NCBI GenBank assembly: GCA_022495995.1
Contig: JAFEMH010007433.1
Span: 18,501 to 82,500, forward strand
Direction of reading: 5' to 3'
DNA from: Adenophora triphylla var. japonica
Lineage: Eukaryota > Streptophyta > Magnoliopsida > Asterales > Campanulaceae
DNA length: 64,000 bases
In this document: piece after piece, positions 43,191-55,759 of the stretch
Layout of the letters: each line of letters starts with the position of its first letter
Position numbering within the stretch: position 1 is the first letter of the stretch
Notes under the pieces: model-generated
Database searches by the model: none
The model's input: only the letters and a program-made list of their open reading frames with translations
Told to the model about the DNA's origin: nothing
Made by a program: the position numbers and the translations under genes

Positions 43191-44435
43191 TAATATTGCA
43201 AGTCAAATCCTCATTCAAAATTAATGGGATCACGAATCTAGAATGACGTAGGTGTTGTGAGTATGAAAAGTGAGGTAGGAGAGAGAAATTGAAGTAGGAA
43301 ATAGTAAGTGTAAAGTTGTTGCGAGTGTGAAAGTGAGTCTCATTGATTAAAGAAGTATTATTAACTTTCCCAAATGGAAATGTGTAGTTTCAAATGGGAC
43401 AACATTTTGGGAAAAAAGTGTAGTTTCAAACAGGATGGAGGGAGTACATATTACTACAAAGTAAAGATAAAAAAGAAAAAAAGAAAAAAAGAAAAAAAGT
43501 TAGTGAGCCTTTCAAATATGAAATGCACCTGCATGTTTTCCATGGATAGGAAAGCTTGGTTATATTAGCATGCATTGCCTTCTGAACTTCTGGTATATTG
43601 AAGTACAGCGTTGAGTATCTCTCAGTGCACGAATCATATGCTCTTGTCATCATCCACGACTATTTTTTAGTAGCAAAGTTAGTGCAACAAGAAGACTCTT
43701 TATCACAAACAAAGATATTCAAAGAACTTCAAAAAGACCGATATAATCATATAAATTGTCACCAAGTCAAAAAAAAAAAAAAAAAAAAAAAAAGAGAGAA
43801 ATGCATTAAAAACACAAAAAGAAAATCTCTGCTCCTTTTGGCGGAATCCCTTTTCAAATCCATGCAGATAGTTTTGTGCTCATTCAATTGGTCCGTCCCT
43901 CTTATGTTTTCAATTTGAGTTCATTTAATACGTTCGCCCCTCTTCTGTTTTATTCTTCAACTCAATTGATGAAGCTTCAATAATTTAATGTCTGACGATT
44001 TTCACGATGGGATATGAGATAGGCTGCAAAGTGGCTCTACACTAATCAATCGGGAGAGGACCTAGATTGGATTGGCCATAGCCTCTCTAGCTAGCAGTTA
44101 TCACCTAGCTACCGACCGGAGTAAAGATTGGAATGGTTATTCATCCGGGTCGAGCCTTTCTGCAGGCTATACATTCTAGAACCTTTACTCAAAATATTCA
44201 AACAGCCCCATTAAGTTTGAGGGAAGAAGAAAAATTTGAACCCAAGGAAATAGGTGATTTTCAGAAAATGCTCGGTGCCAGTTCTAAGGATCTGTAATAA
44301 TGGCACAATGCAAAAACAACACTTGGGACTTTTGGCAGCTTTTACTCAAGACTATGCAAACTTGATAACCACGCATGATGCTTACTTGAGTAGACGATAA
44401 AGATTTAAACTTTCTTTTAGATGCAATAATTATTA

Positions 44436-44682
44436 CTCCTTCCGTCTCAAACTGAATGACCGGTTTGAATTTAAGGCTATTCTGAAAAGGTTGATTTTAA
44501 TTAGAAAATGCATAAATATTGTTGCTATTCACTTTAAAACTTTTAGTTTTACAATTATATAATGAACTATGAAGAAAAAAATTGGTATAAAATCATTTAG
44601 GGACAAAAAAAATTTGAAGAAGAAGTTTAAAAGGTCATTCATTTTTGGACAAAAAGGGTGATTCAATTTGGGATAGAGGGAG
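44436..44682. mobile_element. MITE in the SCPL pseudogene intron
   Basis: The left end CTCCTTCCGTCTCAAACTGA and right end TTGGGATAGAGGGAG are diverged inverted repeats. The interior has GACCGGTTTGAATTTAAGG. Flanked by TA. Confidence 0.7.
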
Positions 44683-45206
44683 TATGTCAAATGTAATTAC
44701 CACTTACATAATGACCTCTTAAATTACGCCTCAGAGTTGCTGTGTCGTTCCAAGGATGTGTATAGATGCTATAGGGATCAATATTTCCCTGCTCCACTTA
44801 CTTCGCTATGTTCAATGCTCGATGCAATCAATGGAAGGGTGCTCGGAGGATTCGGTGTCGCAGCTTTTGAAGAAGCTTATAAGTAGAATCTGAAATCAAA
44901 CCATGGTTCCACCATTACTCAAATGTGCCAACATAATCATTGTAATCATCCGTAACAGCATTCCCCACCTAGAGAAAAAATATAAAGATAAAAGGAGTGC
45001 ATAACTGGAAAATTCACACTGATGAAAATTATAACGTGTGAAGTTGAAAATTATGATCAATCATACCAAAAATCCCTTGAAATTAATAACTGGATTCTTA
45101 ATTCCTTTGTTTCTTTGATATACAATTTGAGATAATTGAGGGACATAGTGACCTGATGCAAATGAAAATATGAGGGTTAGATCATCAATGCAGCAGTATA
45201 TGCTTA

Positions 45207-45245
45207 CTCCCTCCGTCCCAAAATGAATGTCTAAATAATTTTCAA
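45207..45245. mobile_element. truncated MITE end in the SCPL intron
   Basis: CTCCCTCCGTCCCAAAATGA starts at 45207 in the short intron between the GESYAG exon and the HYVPQL exon. No second end exists before the exon, so it is a truncated insertion. Confidence 0.5.
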
Positions 45246-45262
45246 AATTGCTCAAAATTCTA

Positions 45263-45415
<153 letters not shown>

Positions 45416-45539
45416 CTAGAGAAGTCAGGATTAACAAAGTTTAAGCTAAACAACCCGAATTATGAAAGTTGCTCATACTCAAGAATAAGGATAAGATTCC
45501 CAAGTGTAAGGCACATTACCTGTCGGTTGATCGCCTGAA

Positions 45540-45620
45540 TTGTAAGGCACATTACCTGTCCGTGCTGTGTCGTTGCAAGGATGTGTATAGATGCTATAGG
45601 GATCAATATTTCCCTGCTCA
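45540..45620 (-). pseudogene. second SCPL fragment
   Basis: The minus strand reads EQGNIDPYSIYTHPCNDTA-like sequence, nearly identical over about 60 bases to 44739-44798 within the main pseudogene. Here the Cys is kept, where the other copy has Trp. It lies upstream (in the gene's sense) of the GESYAG exon, which is out of normal order and implies a duplication or rearrangement. Confidence 0.7.
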
Positions 45621-45639
45621 CAAGGTCAGCGGTTTGCAA

Positions 45640-46605
45640 AATAAGTCCTAGAATCTATAGACATTTCTGACGTACGGAGAATACAAGGATAAAAAGATTG
45701 ATACGAAGAGAATGAAAAGTTTTGCCAATCAAATGTTTGGTCTGCACAGGATCAACACAAATAGGAAGCTGGATTATCTGTTTTAATTCTAAAATATTGT
45801 TGGATATGGAAACAAACTTATTATAAGATTGAGTCCAGAGAGATATCTGGGTAGGAGTGGAAGAATCAGTTTCTAACAAAACTATTTTCTTCTGTGTTTA
45901 CAAAACCTGGAAACAAATACGTCCTTTGCTTTCAGCATTAGCTCAAAATCTCCTTTAAGACACCTAAGATTTCGCTGCATTAAGAAAGAAGCAACTAAGA
46001 GGTTGGGTTACAAAGTTGAAAGTGCATTGAACAAATTCAATAACGGACCTACCGCAATCATGTCACTAGCAGTATATCAATTGTTATTTAATATATTGAT
46101 GCTACATTTATTCTAGATTAACTTAGAGAACTTAAGCCCGAAACAGAAAGAAAAGGTGGAAACAAACAAAACCAGAATTAATAAATTGTTCAGCTTCTTC
46201 AAAATGCCCAATTCGAACCGCTGATGCTTTAAAAAAGTATAGAAAAATCATCAAAAAAAGATATACACTTGACGCGCATACAATGATTTAGGGGTCCATC
46301 CATAGCTGATCGATCAGCACAGCACGTACAGCAACTATGTTAAGTTTGCAAGTTCAAGCATATGGCAGCAACCAGTGATACATGCATAACATATTAACAT
46401 GTGTGCGCGTATGAGAAATTTAATTGATGCTAGTGGTAAACGTAAAAATGCTAGTAGTACAATGCACACGTATACGTAAAAAAAAAATGGTAGAAATCTG
46501 CATTTTGTCCTCACCTGACAATCTGACATTTTTTGCCACTTGATCCTCCACATCTACATCCAAAATCAAAAAATCACAAATCAAAACTCGTCCGGATCCA
46601 CGTTG
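45640..46605. other. no gene recognised
   Basis: Short ORFs occur on both strands, but none matches the SCPL exons expected upstream of GESYAG or any family I know. No repeat stands out. Confidence 0.45.
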
Positions 46606-46611
46606 TAAATA

Positions 46612-46893
46612 CTCCCTCTGTCTCACTTCAATTGATACTTATTTCCTTTTTGGTCCGTCCCACTTCAATTGATACTTCTCAAAATGGCAAAATATTTATA
46701 ATTTTATATTCACTCTACCCCACCACTCATTCTCTCTCTTCATTTTCCACCACTCAATTTATTCAACCAACACTACTATTTATCCCACTCATTCTCTCTC
46801 TTCATTTTCTACCACACAATTCTTTTATTTTATTAGTATTCCTTAATAGTTGTGCCATTTTTTTTTGTCTCAAATGAAGTGGGACGGAGGGAG
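46612..46893. mobile_element. Stowaway-type MITE
   Basis: CTCCCTCTGTCTCACTTCAA at the left and TGAAGTGGGACGGAGGGAG at the right, flanked by TA. The inner block CACTCATTCTCTCTCTTCAT occurs twice, as in the MITE at 51020. Confidence 0.88.
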
Positions 46894-47272
46894 TATACCT
46901 TAAAACCTAAAAACAAAACAAAAAATCGAACACTGATGCATCAACCACTGCTGCACAAACTGAAATTACGAAATTCATCATCATCTAATCATGTATAGTT
47001 TGAGAAACGAATGTATTAGGGCAGGTGAGTGAGTGATTAAAATTTGATTGCGTAACAGGAAACCAATGATGCTGAATATTTATTGGGTATTAATCACGTC
47101 GACTTTTAACAAAAGTAAGTAGAATCTTTGAGCCGAGAGGAGGAAGAGCTCAAAGAAGGAAACATTTTAATTTCAGTAACACTAGTACAATTGAACTACT
47201 ACGGAGAGAAGTAACTCATGAATCTGAAAATATAATAAACATTCACGAAAATTAACGAATAAAGAGACGAAC

Positions 47273-47540
47273 CAAGGGTTTGGATCTTGGAATTGAGGCG
47301 ATTCAATTCGATCTGCAGAGCGGCAACCTCGGATTTATCGTCAGATGCGTCCGAGACTGATCCAACAACATCCACAACTGCGTCATCCGATTGAGCCGTA
47401 ATCGGAGTGAAAATTAGGGTAAAGAGGAAGAAGAGGATGGAGAGAACGAGGAGTTTTGGGGAAGAGGAAGTAATGCCTTGAGAAGAGAGGGAGTAGAGGG
47501 AGTGACGCCGAAGAAGAGAGAGAGCGCTGGTGGCAGCCAT
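47273..47540 (-). CDS. first exon of a signal-peptide/coiled-coil protein
   Basis: ATG at 47540 opens MAATSALSLLRRHSLYSLSS, a hydrophobic segment (LLVLSILFFLFTLIFTPITA) typical of a signal peptide or anchor, an acidic stretch, and the start of a heptad-like region (ALQIELNRLNSKIQTL). It ends at a GTTCGT donor. An alternative upstream ATG at 47579 is in frame. The layout resembles plant ER coiled-coil proteins of the 'myosin heavy chain-related' group, but only the first exon is here. No downstream exon was found to 42.7 kb, so this may be a gene fragment. The promoter side abuts the Helitron end at 47631. Confidence 0.5.
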
Positions 47541-47640
47541 TGGAAGGTGAGGAGACGATGAGGTTCTAGAGCGTTCCAAACGTGAGCGGGAAAAATTAGT
47601 GCCAAAGTGACTTCACTTGTTATTTAGTAACTAGCGTATC

Positions 47641-49655
47641 ACCCGTGCGATGCACGGCGAGATATAAAATTTTCTAATTAATAATGAAAAAAAAGAAAAC
47701 TAAACTAAACAAAAAAAAAAAAACAGTACAAATTAATTTGGTTGTTATACATCTATAAATAATATTTCAAAAATTTCATAGTATGTTTTTTTAAAAAAAT
47801 TAAAAAAATTTATTGTATTGATCTTCATGGAAACAACATCATAAACGTACACTCAGGGGGCGTTTGTTTTTTTATTTTAAGCCTTGTTTGCCTCTTAACA
47901 CTTATTCATTAAGAGGATTAGAGAAATAAGTGTGTTTTTTTTTTAAATAAGGCTTGTTAGGCTCTTAAAGTCCTCTTAATTTTAAGTGGTTAAAATGTTG
48001 CTGAATTGCCTCTGAAAGCCACTGTTTCATATTTGGTTTTGATTAAATTTTTTTTTAAGTTGTTTACTGTTTCATACTGCATTTACGTTTTTTTTTTTTT
48101 AATTTTTTTTTAACTGTTTCAGATAATGAATTCAGATAGAAAATCAAACAACTTATCCAATTCAGAATTCAGTTTTCAGTTTCTGCCTCTTAATCATTCA
48201 GTCATTTTCAGAACTGAAATCAGATTTTAGCACTTATCACTTAAAAAAAACAAAAACCCCCTCATATATATTTTAAGAAATAAATCTATACTATAATGTA
48301 GTGAGCGACATTCGAGGAATTAGTGACTTCTTTCCAGTAAATGCGCTTGATAAAATATCACCATCCAATACATAATTCCCTAATTGAGTAATAATCAATC
48401 GAGTTCCGTTACATAGTGTCCTAAATTCGGATCTGTGTTACGAAGCAACATTACGGCGACTCCGACTTTCAACGATAATGCATGCTCAGGAAGTCCAGAA
48501 ACAGAAATACTATTTAAGAATTATGGAGTGTGGATGTTGTTTATAAAACCATTAGTTTGATTAGAACGACTCCTGGTATCTAAACTAAAAAAAAATCATT
48601 TCTTCAATCTCAGATAGCGAGACCATGTAACTATTCACCAAAAAATCTTGAATAATTGAATTATTTAAATGGGGAAAAAATCTTAAATCATATATATTAA
48701 ATTAATAATTTATTCAAATGGGGAAAAAATCTCGAGTCATATGAAATTTTAATATAGAATATATTTCCCCTGCTTTATTTTACTTCAAGAATTTCCCCCC
48801 TATCTTCTTTTATTTCGCTAACTCACCCATTTTTTCCTTACGCCCTCTTCCATTTATCATTCGTTATAAAATAAATAATTAAAAAAAATCAAATTCACTT
48901 TTAATCAATAATAATTTAAAAAAACAAAAAACAAATTATTTGAGACAGATTAGATATACGATTTTTTCTAACATGTCTCAATTTAGTTTATTTTTATTTT
49001 TATAAATACTCGATAATTTTTTTTCAAAATATCAGGTGAACCATTTGCACTTCCTGGCGCTATACTACATTAGCCCCTGTATGCAGTATATCCTAATATT
49101 CTCAATTATCTCAGTTTATCTCCTACGACTCTCCCTCTTTTCTTTACAGTTTACGCATCTCTTTCTCTCTATCTATCTATCCAAAATGTGTTTATCATCT
49201 ATCATGTCTTTCTCTCTATATCTCTCCCCTACAACTATCCATCTCTTTCCAAATCTTCATATTTCTCTCCGCCTCCAATTAAAACATTTTCATAAAAAAA
49301 TCATCGAAAAGATAACCAAATTCTTTAATTTTAGAAAGTTGTAAAAAAAGTTTTTTAAAAAAAGTTGAAAAAATGAAATGTATCATTATCTCATACTTTC
49401 TTTAATTTAGTAAATAGGAAAGACTATTATTATATGAAATAGTTTTTTTTTTTTTTACATTATAGTACTAAGTACAATACTCTCTCCTCCTAAGTCCTCA
49501 CTTTTATTATCAATTTTCAAAACAAAAAACCTTTCCAGTTTTAACTATCCCACTAAATTTATATATTCATATAATTGTTTTATTTCTACTCTTTCTTGTA
49601 ACTTAAAAAATAAACTAAATTTAAACATGTAATTTTAATTTTACTGCTTATCATT
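47641..49655. other. AT-rich Helitron interior, no gene seen
   Basis: Long T and A runs and a GCCTTGTTTGCCTCTTAA-type block near 47880-47990, repeated in part, which may be an old hAT or MITE remnant. ORFs up to 102 codons (49036-49344) have CT-rich composition and no recognisable domain. Confidence 0.4.
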
Positions 49656-49660
49656 TATTT

Positions 49661-49942
49661 TATTAGAATAAAGAGAGTTAGACGAAGTCAATCAAAACAG
49701 GAAAGAGAGAAATTGAATTGAATGACTCAATTGATTATGATCTAGAGATACATATTTATAGGAATACAATGAGGAGGTAATCTCCTAGAAGGAGAAGATT
49801 TCTAATTTCTAGAAGGAGAAGGTTTCTAATCTAATACAAAGATTGTGTTTCATAATCTAATAAAATGATTTTGTTTCCTAATCTAATATATAACAATATA
49901 TACTTGAATATAATATAATGATATTATATTATATTCCTAATA
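49661..49942 (-). repeat. 3' LTR of the TRIM-like element
   Basis: 282 bp, nearly identical to 50792-51357 once the nested MITE is removed. Confidence 0.88.
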
Positions 49943-50214
49943 TGCTCCCGCAAGATGGACGGTCTTTGGATAAGTCCAATCTTGGAGAGTGATGAGATGA
50001 ACCGGGTTTGATGATGAGTTGAAGATGTGCCCCGGACATGTGTGTCTTTTCTGATGAGATGTGGTTCCTCGCATCCGAGGTGGTGATAGGTTGGTGCATG
50101 TCTACGACGGAGAAGGTGGGGTTGTGGAGAGGGGTTTTTGGTTTTGCCGAGGGGGTTTTAAAGTAGGGGGAATTGGTTTCGGCTAGGCTGAGGGGGTTTT
50201 GAAGTAGGGGTTAT

Positions 50215-50500
50215 GCACGTGGAGTCACCTTGTACAAGTAGGAGTTTTACCCTTCACGTGTGAGACGAGCACGTGGAGTCACCTTGTACAAGTAGGGGTT
50301 TCACCCCTCACGTGTCGATCAAAGGGTTTTTGAGCCGAGTGGGTTGAGTACCAAAAAATTTTGGGGTTTTGGTCAAAAGGGTTTTTGAGCCGAGGGGGTT
50401 GAGTACCAATTTTTTTTTTTTTGGAATTTCGGTCAAAAGGGTTTTTGAGTCCAGGGGGTTGAATTACAAAAAGGTGTAGGGTTTCGGTCAAAAAGGGTTA
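50215..50500. repeat. short tandem repeats in the TRIM interior
   Basis: Two copies of GCACGTGGAGTCACCTTGTA, with about 55-bp period, at 50216 and 50270. Then three copies of GGTCAAAAGGGTTTTTGAGC, with about 58-bp period, near 50325, 50380 and 50440. Confidence 0.85.
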
Positions 50501-50791
50501 TGGTGATTTAAGAGGGGGGGTTTGGCTTTGCCGAGATTGGTGGTTGAAGGGGGGTGGTTTCAGCCTTAGGGATTTGGTGTATAAGGTTTGTGTTTTGGGT
50601 GGGGTGATTTTGATGATGGTTTGGCTAAAGCTTTGGGGGTGAGGTTTGGCACAAGCTTCAGTTGGTAAGGGTTTAACCGTGGGTTGTGGTGGATGGCGGA
50701 AGCAATGTGGTGAGGGTGGGGCGGCTTTAGGGTTTTGCCGCTAGGATTTTGGCGAATAAGTCCTTCTATGGATCTTAATGCTCTGATATCA

Positions 50792-51357
50792 TATTAGAAT
50801 AAAGAGAGTTAGACGAAGTCAATCAAAACAGGAAAGAGAGAAATTGAATTGAATGACTCAATTGATTATGATCTAGAGATACATATTTATAGGAATACAA
50901 TGAGGAGGTAATCTCCTAGAAGGAGAAGATTTCTAATTTCTAGAAGGAGAAGGTTTCTAATCTAATACAAAGATTGTGTTTCATAATCTAATAAAATGAT
51001 TTTGTTTCCTAATCTAATACTCCCTCCGTCCCACCTTAGTGTAGACTTCTTTCCTTTTTCGTCCGTCCCACCTTAGTGTAGACTACCAAAATTAGAAAGT
51101 TTTTTATTATTTTTTATTTTCCCTATCCCACCCACTCATTCTCTCTCTTCATTTTCCACCATACAATTTATTCAACCAACCTACTATTCACTCCACTCAT
51201 TCTCTCTCTTCATTTTCTACCACACATTTTCATTATCTTAATAATATTCCTTAGTTATTGTGCCCACCACCTTAGTCTACACTAAGGTGGGACGGAGGGA
51301 GTATATAACAATATATACTTGAATATAATATAATGATATTATATTATATTCCTAATA
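50792..51357 (-). repeat. 5' LTR of the TRIM-like element, split by a MITE
   Basis: Matches 49661-49942 as 50792-51019 plus 51302-51357. The break coincides with the TA target of the MITE. Confidence 0.88.
51020..51301. mobile_element. Stowaway-type MITE nested in the TRIM LTR
   Basis: CTCCCTCCGTCCCACCTTAG at the left and CTAAGGTGGGACGGAGGGAG at the right, with TA duplicated. The undisturbed LTR at 49661 gives the empty site, so the target is proven by comparison within the window. Confidence 0.95.
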
Positions 51358-51641
51358 TATTTATTTTATTATTTACATGAGTTTTCTAAAGACATTATTT
51401 TCCTTTTTACAGAACAAATTTTATATATTTCGAAAGACGTGTTTACGTAAGTGATATTAAAAGAAAATAAAGAAAAGATTGCATGAACAATTATTTTAGC
51501 CGATATCATGCACAATTTATCGGATATTGTTTGTTAGGGTGAGGGATAATTTGGTAATTGCCCCTAGAAATATGTAATTCACCCGTATCAATACATTAAA
51601 ATATTTCTCATTTGCTAAAGGACTTGTGTCCAAACAATATA

Positions 51642-51928
51642 CTCCCTCCGTCCCACGTAAATGTGGACTAATTTTTTGGGTGTGGGAATTAAGGAAAAGT
51701 GATGTAAGAAAGAGAAAAAGTTAAATGTTGTGAGTATGAAAAATTAAATAGGAGAGAGAATGAGTGGGAGGAATAGTTAGGAGAGAGAATGTTGTGAGTG
51801 TAAAAGTAAAGTATGAGAGAGAATGAGTGGGTGGAATAGTGAATATTTGTTTCCATTTTGGGCAGTCCACATTTACGTGGGACGGATCAAAATAGAAATA
51901 AGTCCGCATTTACGTGGGACGGAGGGAG
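51642..51928. mobile_element. Stowaway-type MITE
   Basis: CTCCCTCCGTCCCACGTAAA at the left and TTTACGTGGGACGGAGGGAG at the right, flanked by TA. A second inner copy of TTTACGTGGGACGGA lies at about 51870-51885. Confidence 0.9.
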
Positions 51929-51929
51929 T

Positions 51930-52975
51930 ATTGAGTAGGTGGTTTAAGTCTTCTCGTCTTAGAGGTCTGGAGTTCAATCCCTCCTGCTGGCCAGAATTGA
52001 AACAAAAATACTTAAAGACATTAAACACATAGTATATATTAAATCAATGAACATTAGTTTATGAATAAATTTAATAATGACTTAAATAATTAAATAAATA
52101 AAATTTTCTTTTAAATGATTGCAACTACATATATGAAGAGATGTTAATAAAGAAAAGGTGAAAGTAATAAATAGTAAACTTCACATCCCTCCCCTTTCCA
52201 TACCCCCACCCCCATCCATCTATCATAAATTTATCTATCTCTTTAAAATTATCAAATGTCTCTCTTCTCTCACATATTTATTAATGAAAAATTATATCCA
52301 CATTTTGTTAACAATTTTCATTATCAAACGACAAATCATTTGCATTCACAATAACAAAAGATGATTTCTTTTTAATTTAAATTTATAAAGAGAAAATTTA
52401 GAAAAATAATAAATTAACAAAAAAGGAAAACTACCTTCATTAAATTCACTTTCCCTCCCCTCCATCCTCCTATAAAATGGTTCATATCAACCCAAAAAAA
52501 TTGTTTGTATACCATTGCCTCTTACATGTTTAATTAGCGAGATTATGAATCAAAAAATTGTAGTCCTTGGTAAATGAATATTGCTCATGAGTAATATTGT
52601 ATCAACATGATTTTCTAGTCTACGGATACATATAAATATTATACTTCTTCATCTCGAAATAACCCTCGCAATTGATTTGTTGATATTCTTAAACTATACA
52701 GTATGCTGTAATAATACATGAGTTGGCCGAGAAAGTAAACGGAAATTTTTTTGTCCAAACACTACACCCACTCATCAAACAAAACCCACTTCTTCCTCTC
52801 CCTATTTTAAAATGCCTATTTATAATATATTTATTTTTAAGAATATTGACATGCACTTCAAAGAGGCGGTTTTTTTTTGTGTCCTAATCAAATGAAAATA
52901 GTCTATATTTATATTTGTAGAGGATTTTTTTTTATGATTTTTGGTGAAGGAAAATAAATAAAAAAAAGTAATTTG
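51930..52975. other. AT-rich Helitron interior, no gene seen
   Basis: CT-rich and AT-rich sequence with short chance ORFs. No family recognised. Confidence 0.4.
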
Positions 52976-52978
52976 ATA

Positions 52979-53396
52979 CTCCCTCCGTCCCAGACCAAGG
53001 GTTCTACTTTCCCTTTTGGTCCATACCAAATCAAGAGTTCATTTCCATAAATGGCAATTTTTTGAATATATTTATACCCTTATAATTTAATATATTTACA
53101 AAAAAACATTCATATTACCCTTATAAAGTTAACATATTTACAAAAAAATCAATCATTAACTTACTATTCCTCCCACTCATTCTCTCTCCTATTAAAAAAC
53201 CAATCATTAACTACTATTCCCTATCCCATATTATAAAAAAACAATTCATTATACCCTTATGAAGTTAATATAGTTACAAAAAAACCAATTATTAACTACT
53301 ATTCCCTATCCCACATTTAACTTTTATTCATTTTTAAAAAAAAATCTTAAGAAGCGTGAAATCCCCCCTATGACCCTTGGTCTGGAACGGAGGGAG
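52979..53396. mobile_element. Stowaway-type MITE with internal tandem duplication
   Basis: CTCCCTCCGTCCCAGACCAA at the left and TTGGTCTGGAACGGAGGGAG at the right, flanked by TA. At 418 bp it is longer than its relatives because a block with ACCAATCATTAACTACTATT is repeated. Confidence 0.85.
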
Positions 53397-54033
53397 TATA
53401 AATTATTTGATTTACATTCAAGAAAGAGATATTTTTTTCTGTGTCCAAATCAAATGAAATTAGTCTCTATTTGTAAAGAAAAAAAAATTATGAAATTTGG
53501 TTAAAAAGTTTTTTTAGAAAAAATTAATTTACTATACAATATTTGGGTTAAAGAAATCGGTGGTAAAAAAATTTGAAAATTGCACCAACCAATCAAACGT
53601 TGACATGTGTCCAAAAAAAAATGTGGCCTGACTACATCTTCCTTTCTTGGCACGTGCAGTTCATGTCCCAATTTCAACCAATCCTAGTTCGCCACCTCAT
53701 CTGTCCAGCTCGCGTATTTTCACTTTTGCCATTGATTTAATTGACAAAAATGCCCTTGACAGTGATGCTTTTAGACACTAAACGATGCCGTTTTACAATG
53801 CCAAAAATAAAGAAGCTGATGTGACGTTTTTGGGCGCCATTTTGCCATTTTTGGTAAGCTTTGTGTTGTTAATATAGTATAGATAGATTACCCACTTACT
53901 ATTCTTTATCTCATCTCATTATCCACATTTACAATATCTTAATATTTTTGTTATTTATTTTAAAATATATTTTTATTTTATGAGTAACTCTTGTGAAAAA
54001 TTATTTTTTTTTCAAAATGTTATAAAAAAACTA

Positions 54034-54366
54034 CTCCCTCCGCCCCACCTCAATTGGTCCATTGAGGTGGGACACGGTTTTTAAGAAAAATTATTAAAGT
54101 GGGTAGAAATTAGAGGAGAGAGAATGTAAAAGTTAAATGTGTGGTAGGGAATAGGAGAGAGAATGTAAAAGTTAAAAATATTTAATAGGAGAGAGAATGA
54201 GTGGAAGGAATAATAAGTTAAAGTGGGTATAATGAATGTTTTTTTGTAAATATATGGAGATGATAAGGGTATAAATATATGGAAAACTTTTCATTTAAGG
54301 AATGAATCAATTGAGGTGGGACGTCCCAAAAAGAAAAGTGGATCAATTGAGGTGGGACGGATGTAG
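54034..54366. mobile_element. Stowaway-type MITE
   Basis: CTCCCTCCGCCCCACCTCAA at the left and TTGAGGTGGGACGGATGTAG at the right. The inner inverted block TCAATTGAGGTGGGAC also occurs near 54055 and 54305. Flanked by TA. Confidence 0.8.
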
Positions 54367-54690
54367 TAGTTTTCAGAATCGTTCATCACTCTTATTAGTT
54401 AGACTTGGTGCTTTAAAACTAGTTTTTTCTTATATTACAAAAAAACTAGTTTTTTACAAGATTTTGGCTTATTTTATATATCAAGAACAAAAAGAAAACA
54501 TTTATTTTCAGATGAAGAGAATACAGTAATTTAGCACACAAATTAGGAGAATCAGTTTAACTCTAAAACTATAGATAAAAATATTAAATGTCCCACAATT
54601 TCTTTTGTATATTCTAGTTATTCCAAAAGGAGAAAATAATTATTTATTTTAGGTTACCACAAAAGAAATGTAGCACTTATTTAGATTAGA

Positions 54691-54711
54691 GAGAGAGAGA
54701 GAGAGAGAGAG
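54691..54711. repeat. (GA)n microsatellite
   Basis: About ten GA repeats in otherwise AT-rich DNA. Between 54370 and 55400 no gene was seen. Confidence 0.85.
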
Positions 54712-55406
54712 TATGTAGTTATAATATTTACAAAAAAAATAAAAAATTGAAAAGTATGAAGTGAATTATCGAAAAATATATATATACAAATGACTAAATA
54801 TAGTAAGCATATGCCTTCATAAATAATCTATGAAAATATAATTAAGTTAACCAAAAAACAATTAAAACAAGATAAAGTGATTCAAAACATAATATACTTC
54901 CTTCGTCCTATTGAATAGTTCAAAACATAAAGTGATTCAAAAATTATTTTTTTTTTTTTTTTTTTTTGAAAAAGATGATATATTATAAGCGTAGATAGTT
55001 GAATATGAGAAAGAAAGTGAGATAGCAAAGAAAACTGAAATTGAATATTTAAGGAAATAATTTATTAATGGAACAACTCAGTAGCGAAGCCACATTGACT
55101 TCAAGGGGACCCCCTTCAATTTTAGCACAGTCAATTTTTTAGAAAATGACATTTTATTAATAAAAATGATGAATTTATATATTTTGACCTCCTCAATTTT
55201 TAGAAAATTTTGAACTAAATTATTATTTTGACCTCATTGCATACTAAATTTGTATATGTCAATTATATTAATCATCCCAATAGCAATCTCGACCCCATTT
55301 ACAAAAATTTCTAACTTCATCACTAGAACAACTAAAGTATAATTATTATATATTATTTTTGTTTCATCGAAATTATTATTAAAACTGATCAAATAGTAAA
55401 ATAATA

Positions 55407-55743
55407 CTCCCTTCATCCCACTTCAAGGGTCCTAGAGTAGTATTTCACGCTTCTTAAGAAATTTTTAAAAAAATGAATAAAGAATTGCAAATGGGTATAG
55501 AAGATTAGAGGAGAGAGAATGTAAAAGTTAAAATATTTATGATAAAACCTCTTTTTGATTGGTTTTTTGATAAATATGTTAACATTATAAGGGTATAATG
55601 AATAGTTTTTTTGTAAATATATTTACATTATAAGGATATAAATGTCCGAAACACTGTTCAAAATTTGTCATTTATGAAATGGGACTCTAAGTCTGAAACG
55701 GACCAAAAGAAAAAGTAGGACTCTTGAAGTGGGACGGAGTGAA
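55407..55743. mobile_element. diverged Stowaway-type MITE
   Basis: CTCCCTTCATCCCACTTCAA at the left and TTGAAGTGGGACGGAGTGAA at the right, flanked by TA. The interior resembles the MITE at 52979 (ACGCTTCTTAAGAA, AATGTTAACATTATAAGG). Confidence 0.78.
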
Positions 55744-55759
55744 TAGCTATTATAATCTA

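Larger units (their letters stand above)
49661..51357 (-). mobile_element. TRIM-like non-autonomous LTR element
   Basis: LTRs at 49661-49942 and 50792-51357 (TATTAGAATA...CCTAATA) with a 5-bp duplication TATTT. The second LTR is lengthened by a nested MITE. On the minus strand the site after the 5' LTR reads TGATATCAGAGC, a diverged initiator tRNA-Met primer site, and a purine-rich GCGGGAGCA precedes the 3' LTR. The 0.85-kb interior is G-rich, with no coding domain. Confidence 0.85.
47631..53883 (-). mobile_element. probable non-autonomous Helitron (6.3 kb, with nested elements)
   Basis: The minus-strand 3' end is a hairpin CCGTGCATCGCACGG, GTGATACG and CTAG, followed by T. The proposed 5' end is TCTATACTATATTAAC preceded by A at 53883. 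A-T flanks and the CTAG end fit Helitron insertion. The 5' end shares ATGGCAAAATGGCGCCC with the separate 5' end at 55760. No Rep/helicase remains. A TRIM-like LTR element and two complete MITEs lie inside. The 3' end is well supported; pairing with this 5' end is inference. Confidence 0.6.

Noticed and set aside
47641..49655. Helitron Rep/helicase genes inside the Helitron at 47.6-53.9 kb
   Set aside because: No helicase or Rep motif could be found; the only helicase remnant is at 42.86-43.19 kb in a separate element.
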